From contig DMEM01000049.1 in NCBI GenBank assembly GCA_003450915.1, positions 1 through 7,299 of the forward strand: 7,299 nt of DNA, given 5' to 3'. Position numbers and translations under genes: made by a program. Positions within the stretch are counted from its first letter, which is position 1. Each line of letters starts with the position of its first letter. Under the pieces are notes generated by a model. That model was not told the DNA's origin. It worked only from the letters and a program-made list of their open reading frames with translations, and ran no database searches. Below, piece by piece: positions 1-5,509 of this stretch. This stretch comes from Alphaproteobacteria bacterium. GTDB lineage: Bacteria > Pseudomonadota > Alphaproteobacteria > UBA1280 > UBA12223.

Positions 1-63
1 TAATTTTTTATATGTAAACATTATTCTACCCCTTTCGTAAAACTTTAATTATTTTTTAAATAA

Positions 64-720
64 TCACATATTTTTTGTTTTATTCATTTTTATATATTGA
101 TCTAAAAGTTTTCCTAGCTGATCTAAGTGTTCTGTAAATAAATGATGAGCATTTGGAATTTTAGCATAATTTATTTTAGCATTTTCAACTCGTTGAACTT
201 GCTTTAAGAATGTTTCTATATCATTAGGATTAACAATATCATCTAATTCTGCTGAAATTACTAAGCCGCTTGTTGGGCATAGGTTGAAAGATGAAAAGTC
301 ATAATCAGGGTTGCCAATAGGAGGTGCAACAGTAATGAAGTTATCAATATCAGGGCGACGCATAATTAGCTTCATAGCAATCCATGCACCAAATGAAAAA
401 CCAGATAGCCATATTTGCTGAGCTTGCGGCTTTAAGTTATGAATCCAATCTAGTGCAGCAGCAGCATCACTTAATTCACCTTCGCCATTATCAAAAGAAC
501 CTTCAGAATGACCAACGCCTCTAAAGTTAAATCTTAAAACAGAGAATCCATTTTTAGCAAAAGATTCATATATTTTATAAGTAGCTTTATTATTCATTGT
601 GCCACCGTGCATAGGGTGAGGGTGTAGAACTAAGGCAATAGGAGCACTAGGATTATCTTTATTTTCAAAAAATTTAGCTTCTATTCTACCAGCTGGTCCT
701 TGGAATACGATATTTGACAT
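64..720 (-). CDS. Alpha/beta hydrolase, COG2945-like small hydrolase
   Basis: This 218-residue protein is a single-domain alpha/beta-fold hydrolase, probably cytoplasmic, with no signal peptide or membrane segment visible. The nucleophile elbow is GFSFG (107-111, Ser109). The likely acid is Asp160 in ELDDIVNP, and the likely catalytic His is His193 in NAHHLF. HPHPMHGG (33-40) is the oxyanion-hole loop typical of this family, and FNFRGVGHSEG (64-74) is the conserved strand-and-turn after it. The length is normal for the short COG2945-type hydrolases. The substrate cannot be read from sequence; esterase or thioesterase-like activity is only a family-level guess. The gene is divergent from the isc operon and shares its upstream region, but nothing in the protein ties it to iron-sulphur work. 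The start is supported by AAAGGA about 9 bases upstream on the minus strand and by a good promoter. Fold and class are confident; the role is unknown. Confidence 0.9.
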   Translation of the reverse strand: MSNIVFQGPAGRIEAKFFENKDNPSAPIALVLHPHPMHGGTMNNKATYKIYESFAKNGFSVLRFNFRGVGHSEGSFDNGEGELSDAAAALDWIHNLKPQAQQIWLSGFSFGAWIAMKLIMRRPDIDNFITVAPPIGNPDYDFSSFNLCPTSGLVISAELDDIVNPNDIETFLKQVQRVENAKINYAKIPNAHHLFTEHLDQLGKLLDQYIKMNKTKNM

Positions 721-775
721 TCGACTATATCCTTTTTAATCCTTTTATGTAATTTTTCTTATTTTTTCTATATTT

Positions 776-804
776 AGTATAACAGAACTAACTTTACTTA
801 TCAA
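776..804 (-). promoter_or_regulatory. Predicted sigma70 promoter of the hydrolase gene
   Basis: On the minus strand TTGATA (804-799) is followed after exactly 17 bases by TATACT (781-776), with a TG one base upstream of the -10 hexamer. This is close to the housekeeping consensus and would start transcription near 768-770, about 50 bases before the hydrolase ATG. It is a motif reading in AT-rich DNA, but both hexamers and the spacing are good. Confidence 0.6.
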
Positions 805-881
805 TACTTTATTTATTTAGTGTGTTTTTTCAGAATAGTGCTCTTTTTTGTGTTTTTTTTTATTAATTTTTATTAAAAGTA

Positions 882-910
882 TTGACCTTAATGAAAAAAA
901 GGGTTAATAA
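882..910 (+). promoter_or_regulatory. Predicted sigma70 promoter of the isc operon
   Basis: TTGACC (882-887) and TAATAA (905-910) are separated by 17 bases, and a T/A-rich tract (841-880) lies upstream, where an UP-like element could sit. Transcription would begin near 916-918, giving a leader of about 52 bases before iscR. An alternative -10, TAATAT (908-913), has a 20-base spacing and is less likely. This is the only strong promoter I see before iscR, so it probably drives iscR, the second desulfurase and iscS. Confidence 0.55.
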
Positions 911-915
911 TATTA

Positions 916-940
916 ATAGTTGACAACATGGAAGGGTTAT
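916..940 (+). promoter_or_regulatory. Possible IscR type-1-like operator
   Basis: The 25-base stretch begins ATAGTTGAC and ends GGGTTAT. The left arm agrees at all nine positions with the E. coli IscR type-1 consensus arm (ATASYYGAC, recalled from the literature). The right arm agrees at five of nine, including the outer TAT, and the arms have the correct overall length. It lies at the predicted transcription start of iscR, a sensible place for autorepression. The centre fits poorly, about three of seven. It also contains TTGACA (920-925), which could instead be read as a -35 box, but no acceptable -10 follows it. Confidence 0.35.
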
Positions 941-969
941 TTTTCATTAATTAAGAAAGGGGAATTAAT

Positions 970-1440
970 ATGCAACTATCAACTAAAGGACGTTATAGCA
1001 TTATGGCTATGCTTGAATTAGCACAAATGCAAGAAACAGAAGACGGACAAAAACCAGTAAGTTTATCAGAAATTTCAAAAAGACAAGATATATCTTTATC
1101 TTACTTAGAGCAGCTTTTTGCTAAGTTAAGAAAAGCAGGCTTAGTAGTTAGCTCAAGAGGACCAGGTGGAGGTTATAAATTAGCTAAAGAAACTTACGAT
1201 ATTAAATTAAGCGAAGTTACCCAAGCTGTAGAAGAGCCAATTTTAGTAACAAGATGTAGTGGTTCAGCTAATTGCGTTAAAGGTGTTAAGTGTAACTCAC
1301 ATGATTTATGGATGAGTTTATCAGATCACATTGAAACATTTATGAGTGATATTACTTTAGCAATGGTTCTAACAAGAAATCTACCAGAGTATGATGCTTC
1401 TCAGCACCAATGTGAAAACTTAGCAGGCGCTGCAAAGTAA
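970..1440 (+). CDS. iscR: IscR, Rrf2-family [2Fe-2S] transcriptional regulator
   Basis: This 156-residue protein is a winged-helix repressor that senses iron-sulphur cluster status and, in relatives, represses the isc operon when it carries a [2Fe-2S] cluster. The N-terminal MQLSTKGRYSIMAMLELA and the recognition region ISLSYLEQLF (41-50) with RGPGGGY (63-69, the wing) match the Rrf2/IscR family closely. The Glu of SYLEQ (Glu47), which in E. coli IscR (Glu43) discriminates between site types, is present. Cluster ligands are Cys96, Cys102, Cys108 and His111, in the canonical C-x5-C-x5-C-x2-H spacing, so this is IscR proper and not a cluster-less Rrf2 protein. The tail is short, with an extra Cys148 of unknown meaning. 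AAAGGGG at 956-962 lies 7 bases before the ATG and supports the start. First gene of the isc cluster. Confidence 0.95.
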   Translation: MQLSTKGRYSIMAMLELAQMQETEDGQKPVSLSEISKRQDISLSYLEQLFAKLRKAGLVVSSRGPGGGYKLAKETYDIKLSEVTQAVEEPILVTRCSGSANCVKGVKCNSHDLWMSLSDHIETFMSDITLAMVLTRNLPEYDASQHQCENLAGAAK

Positions 1441-1489
1441 AAATATTTAAAATTAAAATAATAGAAATACAAAAAGGACTTTTTAGTTT

Positions 1490-2611
1490 ATGACAAGCTA
1501 TCTTGATTATAATTCAACGTCGCCAATGCATAATTTAGCTAAGCAAGAAATGTTAAAGGCAATGGATATTGTTGGTAATCCATCTTCAAGCCATAAAATA
1601 GGTTTGAAAGCAAGAATGGTAGTAGATAATGCAAGATATAGCTTGGCTCGTTTATTTGATATTCGCCAAGAGCAAGTCGTGTTTACTTCAGGCGGTAGTG
1701 AGTCAAATAATTTAATATTAAAAGGCATTGTGGCTAAATATAAAGGTAAAATCTTAACATCTCCACTAGAGCACCCAAGTGTTTCAGAAGTTGTTAATGG
1801 CTTATCTGAAATGGGCTTTGGCGTAGATACTTTAAAATTAAAAGATGATTTTTCAATAGATCTAAATGATTTAGAAGAAAAGTTAAAAACAGAAGAGTAC
1901 TCTTTAGTGTCTTTAAGTTTTGTGAATAGCGAAACTGGTATTATACAAGATGTTAAAGCGGTTGCTGATTTATGTAGAAAATATAAATGTTTAGTACATA
2001 CAGATGCAACACAGGCATGGGGTAAGATCAATGTTGATTTTAATGATTTAAAAGTAAACTTAATGACTTTATCTCCACATAAAGTTGGTTTAGCTAAAGG
2101 TATTGGTATTATTTTAACAGACGGAAAAGCAGATTTACCTGCTTTAATCCACGGGGGTGGGCAAGAACGAGGCCGTAGAGCAGGAACAGAAAATGTTCAA
2201 GCTTTATCAACCTTAAATGTAATCAAAGAAGTATTGCAAGACCTTGAAAGTCAACATCAAGAAATAGAGCAATTAAGAAGCTTCTTAGAAACACAGGTTA
2301 AAGAGCTAAGTTCAGATGTTATAATTATTGGAGAAAACTCAAATAGAGTTGTAAATACCTCATATATAATAACCCCACAAATTGATTCGCAGACTCAGGT
2401 AATTAATGCAGATATGAATGATGTTTGTATTTCAGCTGGATCTGCATGTTCTAGCGGAAAAGTTAAATCTTCAGAAGTTATTAAAGCACTTGGCTTTTCT
2501 GATGATTTAGCTTCATGCGGAATTAGAGTTTCTTTAGGATCAGAAACTACAAAAAACGACATTCAAAAATTTTTAAATGCTTATAAGCAACTTATACAAA
2601 GGAAGCACTAA
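1490..2611 (+). CDS. Second cysteine desulfurase, NifS/Spl1-like
   Basis: This 373-residue class V aminotransferase-fold enzyme uses PLP and should convert L-cysteine to L-alanine plus a protein-bound persulfide. It opens with YLDYNSTSPM, the family start, which fixes the ATG; AAGGA at 1474-1478 is rather far upstream (11 bases). Visible active-site residues are His95 (LEHPSV), Asp172 and Gln175 (TDATQ), the PLP lysine Lys198 (SPHK), the catalytic Cys320 (SAGSACSSGK) and Arg346 (GIRVSLG). It differs from the IscS downstream in three ways: GLAKG replaces GPKG after the PLP lysine, the catalytic loop reads CSSG instead of CTSA, and the C-terminal tail that docks IscU is missing. Tandem desulfurases at an isc locus are known in Rickettsiales, where the first is sometimes called Spl1. 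It lies 49 bases after iscR and overlaps the iscS start by one base. It is probably active; its sulphur acceptor is not evident. Confidence 0.9.
   Translation: MTSYLDYNSTSPMHNLAKQEMLKAMDIVGNPSSSHKIGLKARMVVDNARYSLARLFDIRQEQVVFTSGGSESNNLILKGIVAKYKGKILTSPLEHPSVSEVVNGLSEMGFGVDTLKLKDDFSIDLNDLEEKLKTEEYSLVSLSFVNSETGIIQDVKAVADLCRKYKCLVHTDATQAWGKINVDFNDLKVNLMTLSPHKVGLAKGIGIILTDGKADLPALIHGGGQERGRRAGTENVQALSTLNVIKEVLQDLESQHQEIEQLRSFLETQVKELSSDVIIIGENSNRVVNTSYIITPQIDSQTQVINADMNDVCISAGSACSSGKVKSSEVIKALGFSDDLASCGIRVSLGSETTKNDIQKFLNAYKQLIQRKH
2598..2603 (+). promoter_or_regulatory. Ribosome binding site deciding the iscS start
   Basis: AAAGGA ends 7 bases before the ATG at 2611. The other candidate, the ATG at 2629 (Met7), aligns better with the usual IscS beginning (PIYMDYQATTPVD directly after Met) but is preceded only by a weak AGAG. 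The strong site favours 2611, which also gives a TAATG stop/start overlap with the upstream desulfurase and suggests translational coupling. Confidence 0.6.
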
Positions 2612-3849
2612 TGATTAAAAGAGAAAATATGCCAATTTATATGGACTATCAAGCAACAACTCCGGTTGATCCTAGAGTGGTTGATAAAATGATGCCTTAT
2701 TTTAGCGAGATTTTTGGTAACGCTGCTTCAAGAACTCATGCATATGGTTGGGAAAGTGAAAAAGCAGTAGAAACTGCAAGAAAACACATCGCCGAATTAA
2801 TAAGTGCAGATGCAAAAGATATTATTTTTACATCTGGAGCAACGGAGTCAAACAACTTGGCATTAAAAGGCGCTATGGACTTTTATAAAGATAAAGGTGA
2901 TCACTTAATTACAGTTGCAACTGAACATAAATGTGTTATTGACACAGCAAGATATTTAAAACAACAAGGTAAGCAGCTAACAGTATTACCTGTAGATGAT
3001 GCAGGGCGTGTTAATCTTGAAGATCTAAAAAACGCAATTACAGATAAGACAGTTATACTTTCAGTTATGGGAGTGAATAATGAAACTGGTACAATGCAAG
3101 ATTTAAAAGCAATAGGTAAAATTTGTAAAGAGCATGGAGTATTATTCCATACTGATGCGGCTCAAGCATTTGGTAAGGTAGAATTAGACGTTGAAGATAT
3201 GGGTATTGACCTAATGAGTATCTCAGCTCATAAAATCTACGGGCCAAAAGGTATAGGTGCATTGTATGTTAGAAGAAGAAAGCCAAGAGTAAGACTAACT
3301 CCTTTAATTCACGGTGGTGGACAAGAGCGTGGTATGCGTTCAGGTACTTTATCAACATCTCTAATTGTTGGTTTTGGAGAAGCTTCAAGAATTGCGAAAG
3401 AAGAAATGGAACCTGAAGCAAACCGCTTAATCGAACTAAAAAAATATATGTATAATAAACTTAACGAACAGCTTGAAGAAGTTTACCTAAATGGTTCATT
3501 AGAAGATGGTATCCCTGGTAACTTAAACTTATCATTTGCATTTATTGAAGGTGAATCTTTGATGATGGCAATCAAAGGATTAGCAGTTTCATCAGGCTCA
3601 GCATGTACATCAGCATCTTTAGAAAGCTCATATGTTCTAAAAGCAATGGGTAAAGGAGATGACTTAGCTCATACTTCAATTAGATTTGGTATTGGTCGTT
3701 TCACTACAAAAGAAGAAATTGAAATAGCAGTTGAAACAGTTGTTAGAGAAGTTAACCGTCTTAGAGATTTAAGCCCGTTATGGGAAATGTTTAAAGAAGG
3801 TATTGATCTATCTAAAATTCAGTGGAATGATGAACATGGAGGCCATTAA
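2611..3849 (+). CDS. iscS: IscS, cysteine desulfurase of the ISC system
   Basis: This 412-residue PLP enzyme is the main sulphur donor to IscU and, in other bacteria, to tRNA thiolation. Active-site features include His106 (TEHKCV), Asp182 and Gln185 (TDAAQ), the PLP lysine Lys208 in SAHKIYGPKGIGALYVRR, the HGGGQERGMRSGT block (234-246), the catalytic Cys332 in SSGSACTSASLE and Arg358 (SIRFG). The C-terminal tail ends IQWNDEHGGH, corresponding to the IscS tail that contacts IscU. Length is close to the roughly 404 residues of E. coli IscS; the excess is a few residues at each end. The start codon overlaps the stop of the preceding desulfurase by one base. The next gene, iscU, is 185 bases away, an unusually long gap for this pair. 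Confidence 0.97.
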   Translation: MIKRENMPIYMDYQATTPVDPRVVDKMMPYFSEIFGNAASRTHAYGWESEKAVETARKHIAELISADAKDIIFTSGATESNNLALKGAMDFYKDKGDHLITVATEHKCVIDTARYLKQQGKQLTVLPVDDAGRVNLEDLKNAITDKTVILSVMGVNNETGTMQDLKAIGKICKEHGVLFHTDAAQAFGKVELDVEDMGIDLMSISAHKIYGPKGIGALYVRRRKPRVRLTPLIHGGGQERGMRSGTLSTSLIVGFGEASRIAKEEMEPEANRLIELKKYMYNKLNEQLEEVYLNGSLEDGIPGNLNLSFAFIEGESLMMAIKGLAVSSGSACTSASLESSYVLKAMGKGDDLAHTSIRFGIGRFTTKEEIEIAVETVVREVNRLRDLSPLWEMFKEGIDLSKIQWNDEHGGH

Positions 3850-3876
3850 AATAATATTTTAAGTATCTTTTTTAGT

Positions 3877-3906
3877 TTGAAATACGTCATTTAGTTTAAC
3901 TAAATT
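3877..3906 (+). promoter_or_regulatory. Weak possible internal promoter for iscU
   Basis: TTGAAA and TAAATT are separated by 18 bases, about 130 bases before the iscU ATG. In DNA this rich in A and T such matches arise easily by chance; the argument for it is mainly the unusual length of the gap. The -10 overlaps the right arm of the palindrome at 3890-3904. Confidence 0.25.
3890..3904 (+). repeat. Short palindrome TTTAGTTTAACTAAA
   Basis: The seven-base arms TTTAGTT and AACTAAA surround a single central T, and the palindrome is followed by TTTTCTCT. As RNA it could form only a five-pair, mostly A-U stem with a five-base loop, so it is a poor terminator. It could equally be a protein-binding site, since it lies 40 bases after iscS and before the possible internal promoter start. 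Confidence 0.35.
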
Positions 3907-4034
3907 TTCTCTATTAAAAACATAAAAAATATATCTTAAACTAATTATTTTAATAAAATATCAAATAGACTGATAATAAAACAAAATTTTTAAAAAAACA
4001 CATAAGTAAAATATAAACAAAAGGAACTAGGATT

Positions 4035-4415
4035 ATGGCTTATTCAGATAAAGTAATCGATCATTATGAAAATCCAAGAAATGTAGGGACGCTAGACAAA
4101 GACAATGAAAATGTAGGGACGGGCTTAGTTGGAGCACCTGCATGTGGTGACGTTATGAGATTGCAAATTCAAGTACAGGATAATAAAATTGTAGATGCTA
4201 AATTTAAAACATTTGGTTGTGGTTCTGCTATTGCATCTTCAAGCTTAGCAACAGAAATGTTGAAAGGTAAATCTTTAGATGAAGCAAAAGATATTAAAAA
4301 CACTCAAATTGTAGAAGAACTAGCACTTCCTCCTGTAAAAATTCACTGTTCAGTTTTAGCAGAAGAGGCAATTAAATCAGCAATTGAAGACTATAAAGAA
4401 AAACAAGGTAAATAA
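4035..4415 (+). CDS. iscU: IscU, iron-sulphur cluster scaffold
   Basis: This 126-residue protein has the standard IscU length and is the scaffold on which a [2Fe-2S] cluster is assembled from IscS-derived sulphur and iron. It begins MAYSDKVIDHYENPRNVG, the family signature. Cluster ligands and catalytic residues are Cys37 and Asp39 (APACGD), Cys62 (FGCGSAIASSS), His104 and Cys105 (KIHCSVLAEEAI). The chaperone-recognition motif LPPVK (98-102) is intact, matching the presence of hscB and hscA downstream. AAGGA lies 9 bases before the ATG. iscA follows after 6 bases. Identification is secure; it is not the longer NifU, since no ferredoxin-like or Nfu domain is attached. Confidence 0.98.
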   Translation: MAYSDKVIDHYENPRNVGTLDKDNENVGTGLVGAPACGDVMRLQIQVQDNKIVDAKFKTFGCGSAIASSSLATEMLKGKSLDEAKDIKNTQIVEELALPPVKIHCSVLAEEAIKSAIEDYKEKQGK

Positions 4416-4421
4416 AACTTT

Positions 4422-4751
4422 ATGCAAGTAATTGAATTAACACCCCAAGCAAAAGAAAAAATGATTAACCTGTTGAACGCTCAAACAGGTAAGTATAGCT
4501 ATATTAGACTTGGCACAAGAACTAAAGGGTGTGCTGGTGTTTCATATAAAGTTGAATTTGGAGATATGGTTGAAATGGGCGATGAATTAATAGAAATCGA
4601 TGGTTTAAAAATTCTTATTGATAATAAATCGTTAATCTATTTAATTGGCTTAAGAGTAGACTTTAAAGAAACAGAGTTAGAAAGTGGCTTTGTTTTTGAG
4701 AATCCAAACAAAAAGGGGGAGTGTGGTTGCGGAGAATCGTTCTTCGTTTAA
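4422..4751 (+). CDS. iscA: IscA, A-type iron-sulphur carrier
   Basis: This 109-residue HesB/IscA-family protein receives clusters or iron from the scaffold and passes them to client proteins, notably [4Fe-4S] enzymes. The three conserved cysteines are present: Cys37 in TKGCAGVSY and Cys101 and Cys103 in the C-terminal ECGCGESF. FVFENPN (90-96) before the CGCG motif is the usual signature. Length is typical. The gene starts 6 bases after the iscU stop with no strong ribosome binding site of its own (an AAGG lies 13 bases upstream, inside iscU), so coupled translation from iscU is likely. ErpA and SufA belong to the same family; position directly after iscU makes IscA the best name. A 275-base gap follows. 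Confidence 0.95.
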   Translation: MQVIELTPQAKEKMINLLNAQTGKYSYIRLGTRTKGCAGVSYKVEFGDMVEMGDELIEIDGLKILIDNKSLIYLIGLRVDFKETELESGFVFENPNKKGECGCGESFFV

Positions 4752-4792
4752 TGGAAAAATAAAAATACCTTTTTAATATCTTATTTTCGTCA

Positions 4793-4809
4793 TGTATATA
4801 GGTTATACA
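4793..4809 (+). repeat. Small palindrome after iscA
   Basis: TGTATA and TATACA form perfect six-base arms around TAGGT. It begins 42 bases after the iscA stop. The arms are A/T-dominated and no T run follows, so a terminator is unlikely; a protein-binding site or chance are both possible. Confidence 0.35.
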
Positions 4810-4967
4810 CTTCCTCAATAAGCTATTAAAAATTTATAATTTATTTTCCACATTAAATTGTTAACAGTAAATAAAGTAAAAACCTTAGCAAAAATTAACT
4901 CTTTATTACATGGATAAAATAAATAAAATACTACTAATAAATTATTACATTAAATTACGCATAAACT

Positions 4968-4995
4968 CGTCATCCTGAATTTGATTTAGGATCTC
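4968..4995 (+). repeat. Hairpin resembling a dispersed intergenic palindromic repeat
   Basis: CGTCATCCTGAAT, then TTG, then ATTTAGGATCTC. Arms 4972-4980 and 4984-4992 form nine pairs, one of them a G-T wobble. This closely resembles the widespread intergenic palindrome of the form GTCATCCTGAA...TTCAGGATCTC that I recall from many Gram-negative genomes, where it occurs in many scattered copies. Here it ends about 34 bases before the hscB ATG. Only one clear copy lies in this window, so the repeat identity rests on recalled similarity. Confidence 0.5.
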
Positions 4996-5026
4996 ATGAA
5001 TAAAAACATAAATAATAAGGCAAAAA

Positions 5027-5497
5027 ATGAACTACTTTGATTTATTTAATTTAAAACCAACATATCAGCTTGATAAAGATGCTTTGCAATCTACTTATTT
5101 ACAGCTACAAAAAAAGTATCATCCAGACAATTGTGATTCTGTAGAAGATCAACTTCAGTCTGTTGAAAAAGTTATTGAAATAAATACCGCCTATGATGTT
5201 TTATCTGATAATGTTAAGTTGTTAGAGTATTATTTAAAGCATACAGGTATTAGCCTTTCTGAAAAAGAAATTCAATCTAAATTAAGTCAGAGTGATTTAA
5301 TGTTTTTACTTGATTTACAAGAGTCAATCATGAAAAATCCATGTGAGATTTCTCTTTATAAACAAATACTTAAAGAAAAAACTTCAAGTATTATGTTAAG
5401 TTTAATTGAGGCTATTAAACAAAATAATAAAGATGAAATAGAAACAGATTTAGCAAAGTTAATATTCTTTAACAAGTCATTAAAACATGTAGTATAG
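5027..5497 (+). CDS. hscB: HscB, J-domain co-chaperone for IscU
   Basis: This 156-residue protein brings IscU to HscA and stimulates the HscA ATPase. The N-terminal J domain (about 1-75) starts MNYFDLFNLKPTYQLD, the typical HscB opening, and contains the essential HPD motif (His32-Pro33-Asp34) in KKYHPDNC, followed by INTAYDVLSDNVKLLEYYLK. The C-terminal half (about 85-153) is the helical bundle that binds IscU, with LMFLLDLQESI and LIFFNKSL matching the expected hydrophobic IscU-binding helices. It has no zinc-binding N-terminal domain, unlike some eukaryotic homologues. Length is close to the roughly 170 residues usual for bacteria. AAGG lies 6 bases before the ATG. hscA follows 12 bases after the stop. 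Confidence 0.95.
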   Translation: MNYFDLFNLKPTYQLDKDALQSTYLQLQKKYHPDNCDSVEDQLQSVEKVIEINTAYDVLSDNVKLLEYYLKHTGISLSEKEIQSKLSQSDLMFLLDLQESIMKNPCEISLYKQILKEKTSSIMLSLIEAIKQNNKDEIETDLAKLIFFNKSLKHVV

Positions 5498-5509
5498 GGT
5501 AGAAAAAAT

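Larger units (their letters stand above)
3850..4034 (+). other. AT-rich spacer between iscS and iscU, no gene
   Basis: This 185-base stretch has no open reading frame worth calling and no GC-rich terminator. It contains TTAGTTTGA (3872-3880), TTAGTTTAA (3891-3899) and the exact inverse TTAAACTAA (3936-3944). The second copy sits in a short palindrome, TTTAGTTTAACTAAA (3890-3904), followed by TTTTCTCT. A possible weak promoter is TTGAAA (3877-3882), 18 bases, TAAATT (3901-3906). The end carries the iscU ribosome binding site AAGGA (4021-4025). The spacer may split the locus into separately adjusted halves, but this is inference. Confidence 0.6.
4752..5026 (+). other. AT-rich spacer between iscA and hscB, no gene
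   Basis: I find no gene, RNA gene or convincing promoter in these 275 bases. The start holds only low-complexity A/T DNA. Two structured pieces are visible: a small palindrome, TGTATA-N5-TATACA (4793-4809), and a hairpin at 4972-4992 near hscB. The hscB ribosome binding site AAGG (5017-5020) lies 6 bases before its ATG. No GC-rich terminator is present, so readthrough from iscA into hscB is possible. Confidence 0.6.

Noticed and set aside
48..64. Perfect palindrome with seven-base A/T arms at the end of the hydrolase gene, considered as a terminator
   Set aside because: The stem is entirely A-T with a three-base loop and is not followed by a T run in the direction of transcription, so it would be too weak.
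920..948. TTGACA as the -35 box of a second iscR promoter
   Set aside because: The best -10 at 17 bases is TTCATT, a poor match, and transcription would start inside the ribosome binding site of iscR.
1507..2031. Open frame of 174 codons on the minus strand
   Set aside because: It lies wholly inside the second cysteine desulfurase gene, has no recognisable domain or ribosome binding site, and the + strand frame carries clear family motifs.
3065..3262. Open frame of 65 codons on the minus strand
   Set aside because: It lies inside iscS opposite the active-site region and has no protein features of its own.
4754..4788. Imperfect GAAAAATAA/TTATTTTC pairing just after iscA, considered as a terminator
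   Set aside because: The stem is nearly all A-T with a bulge and a large loop, and no T run follows it.
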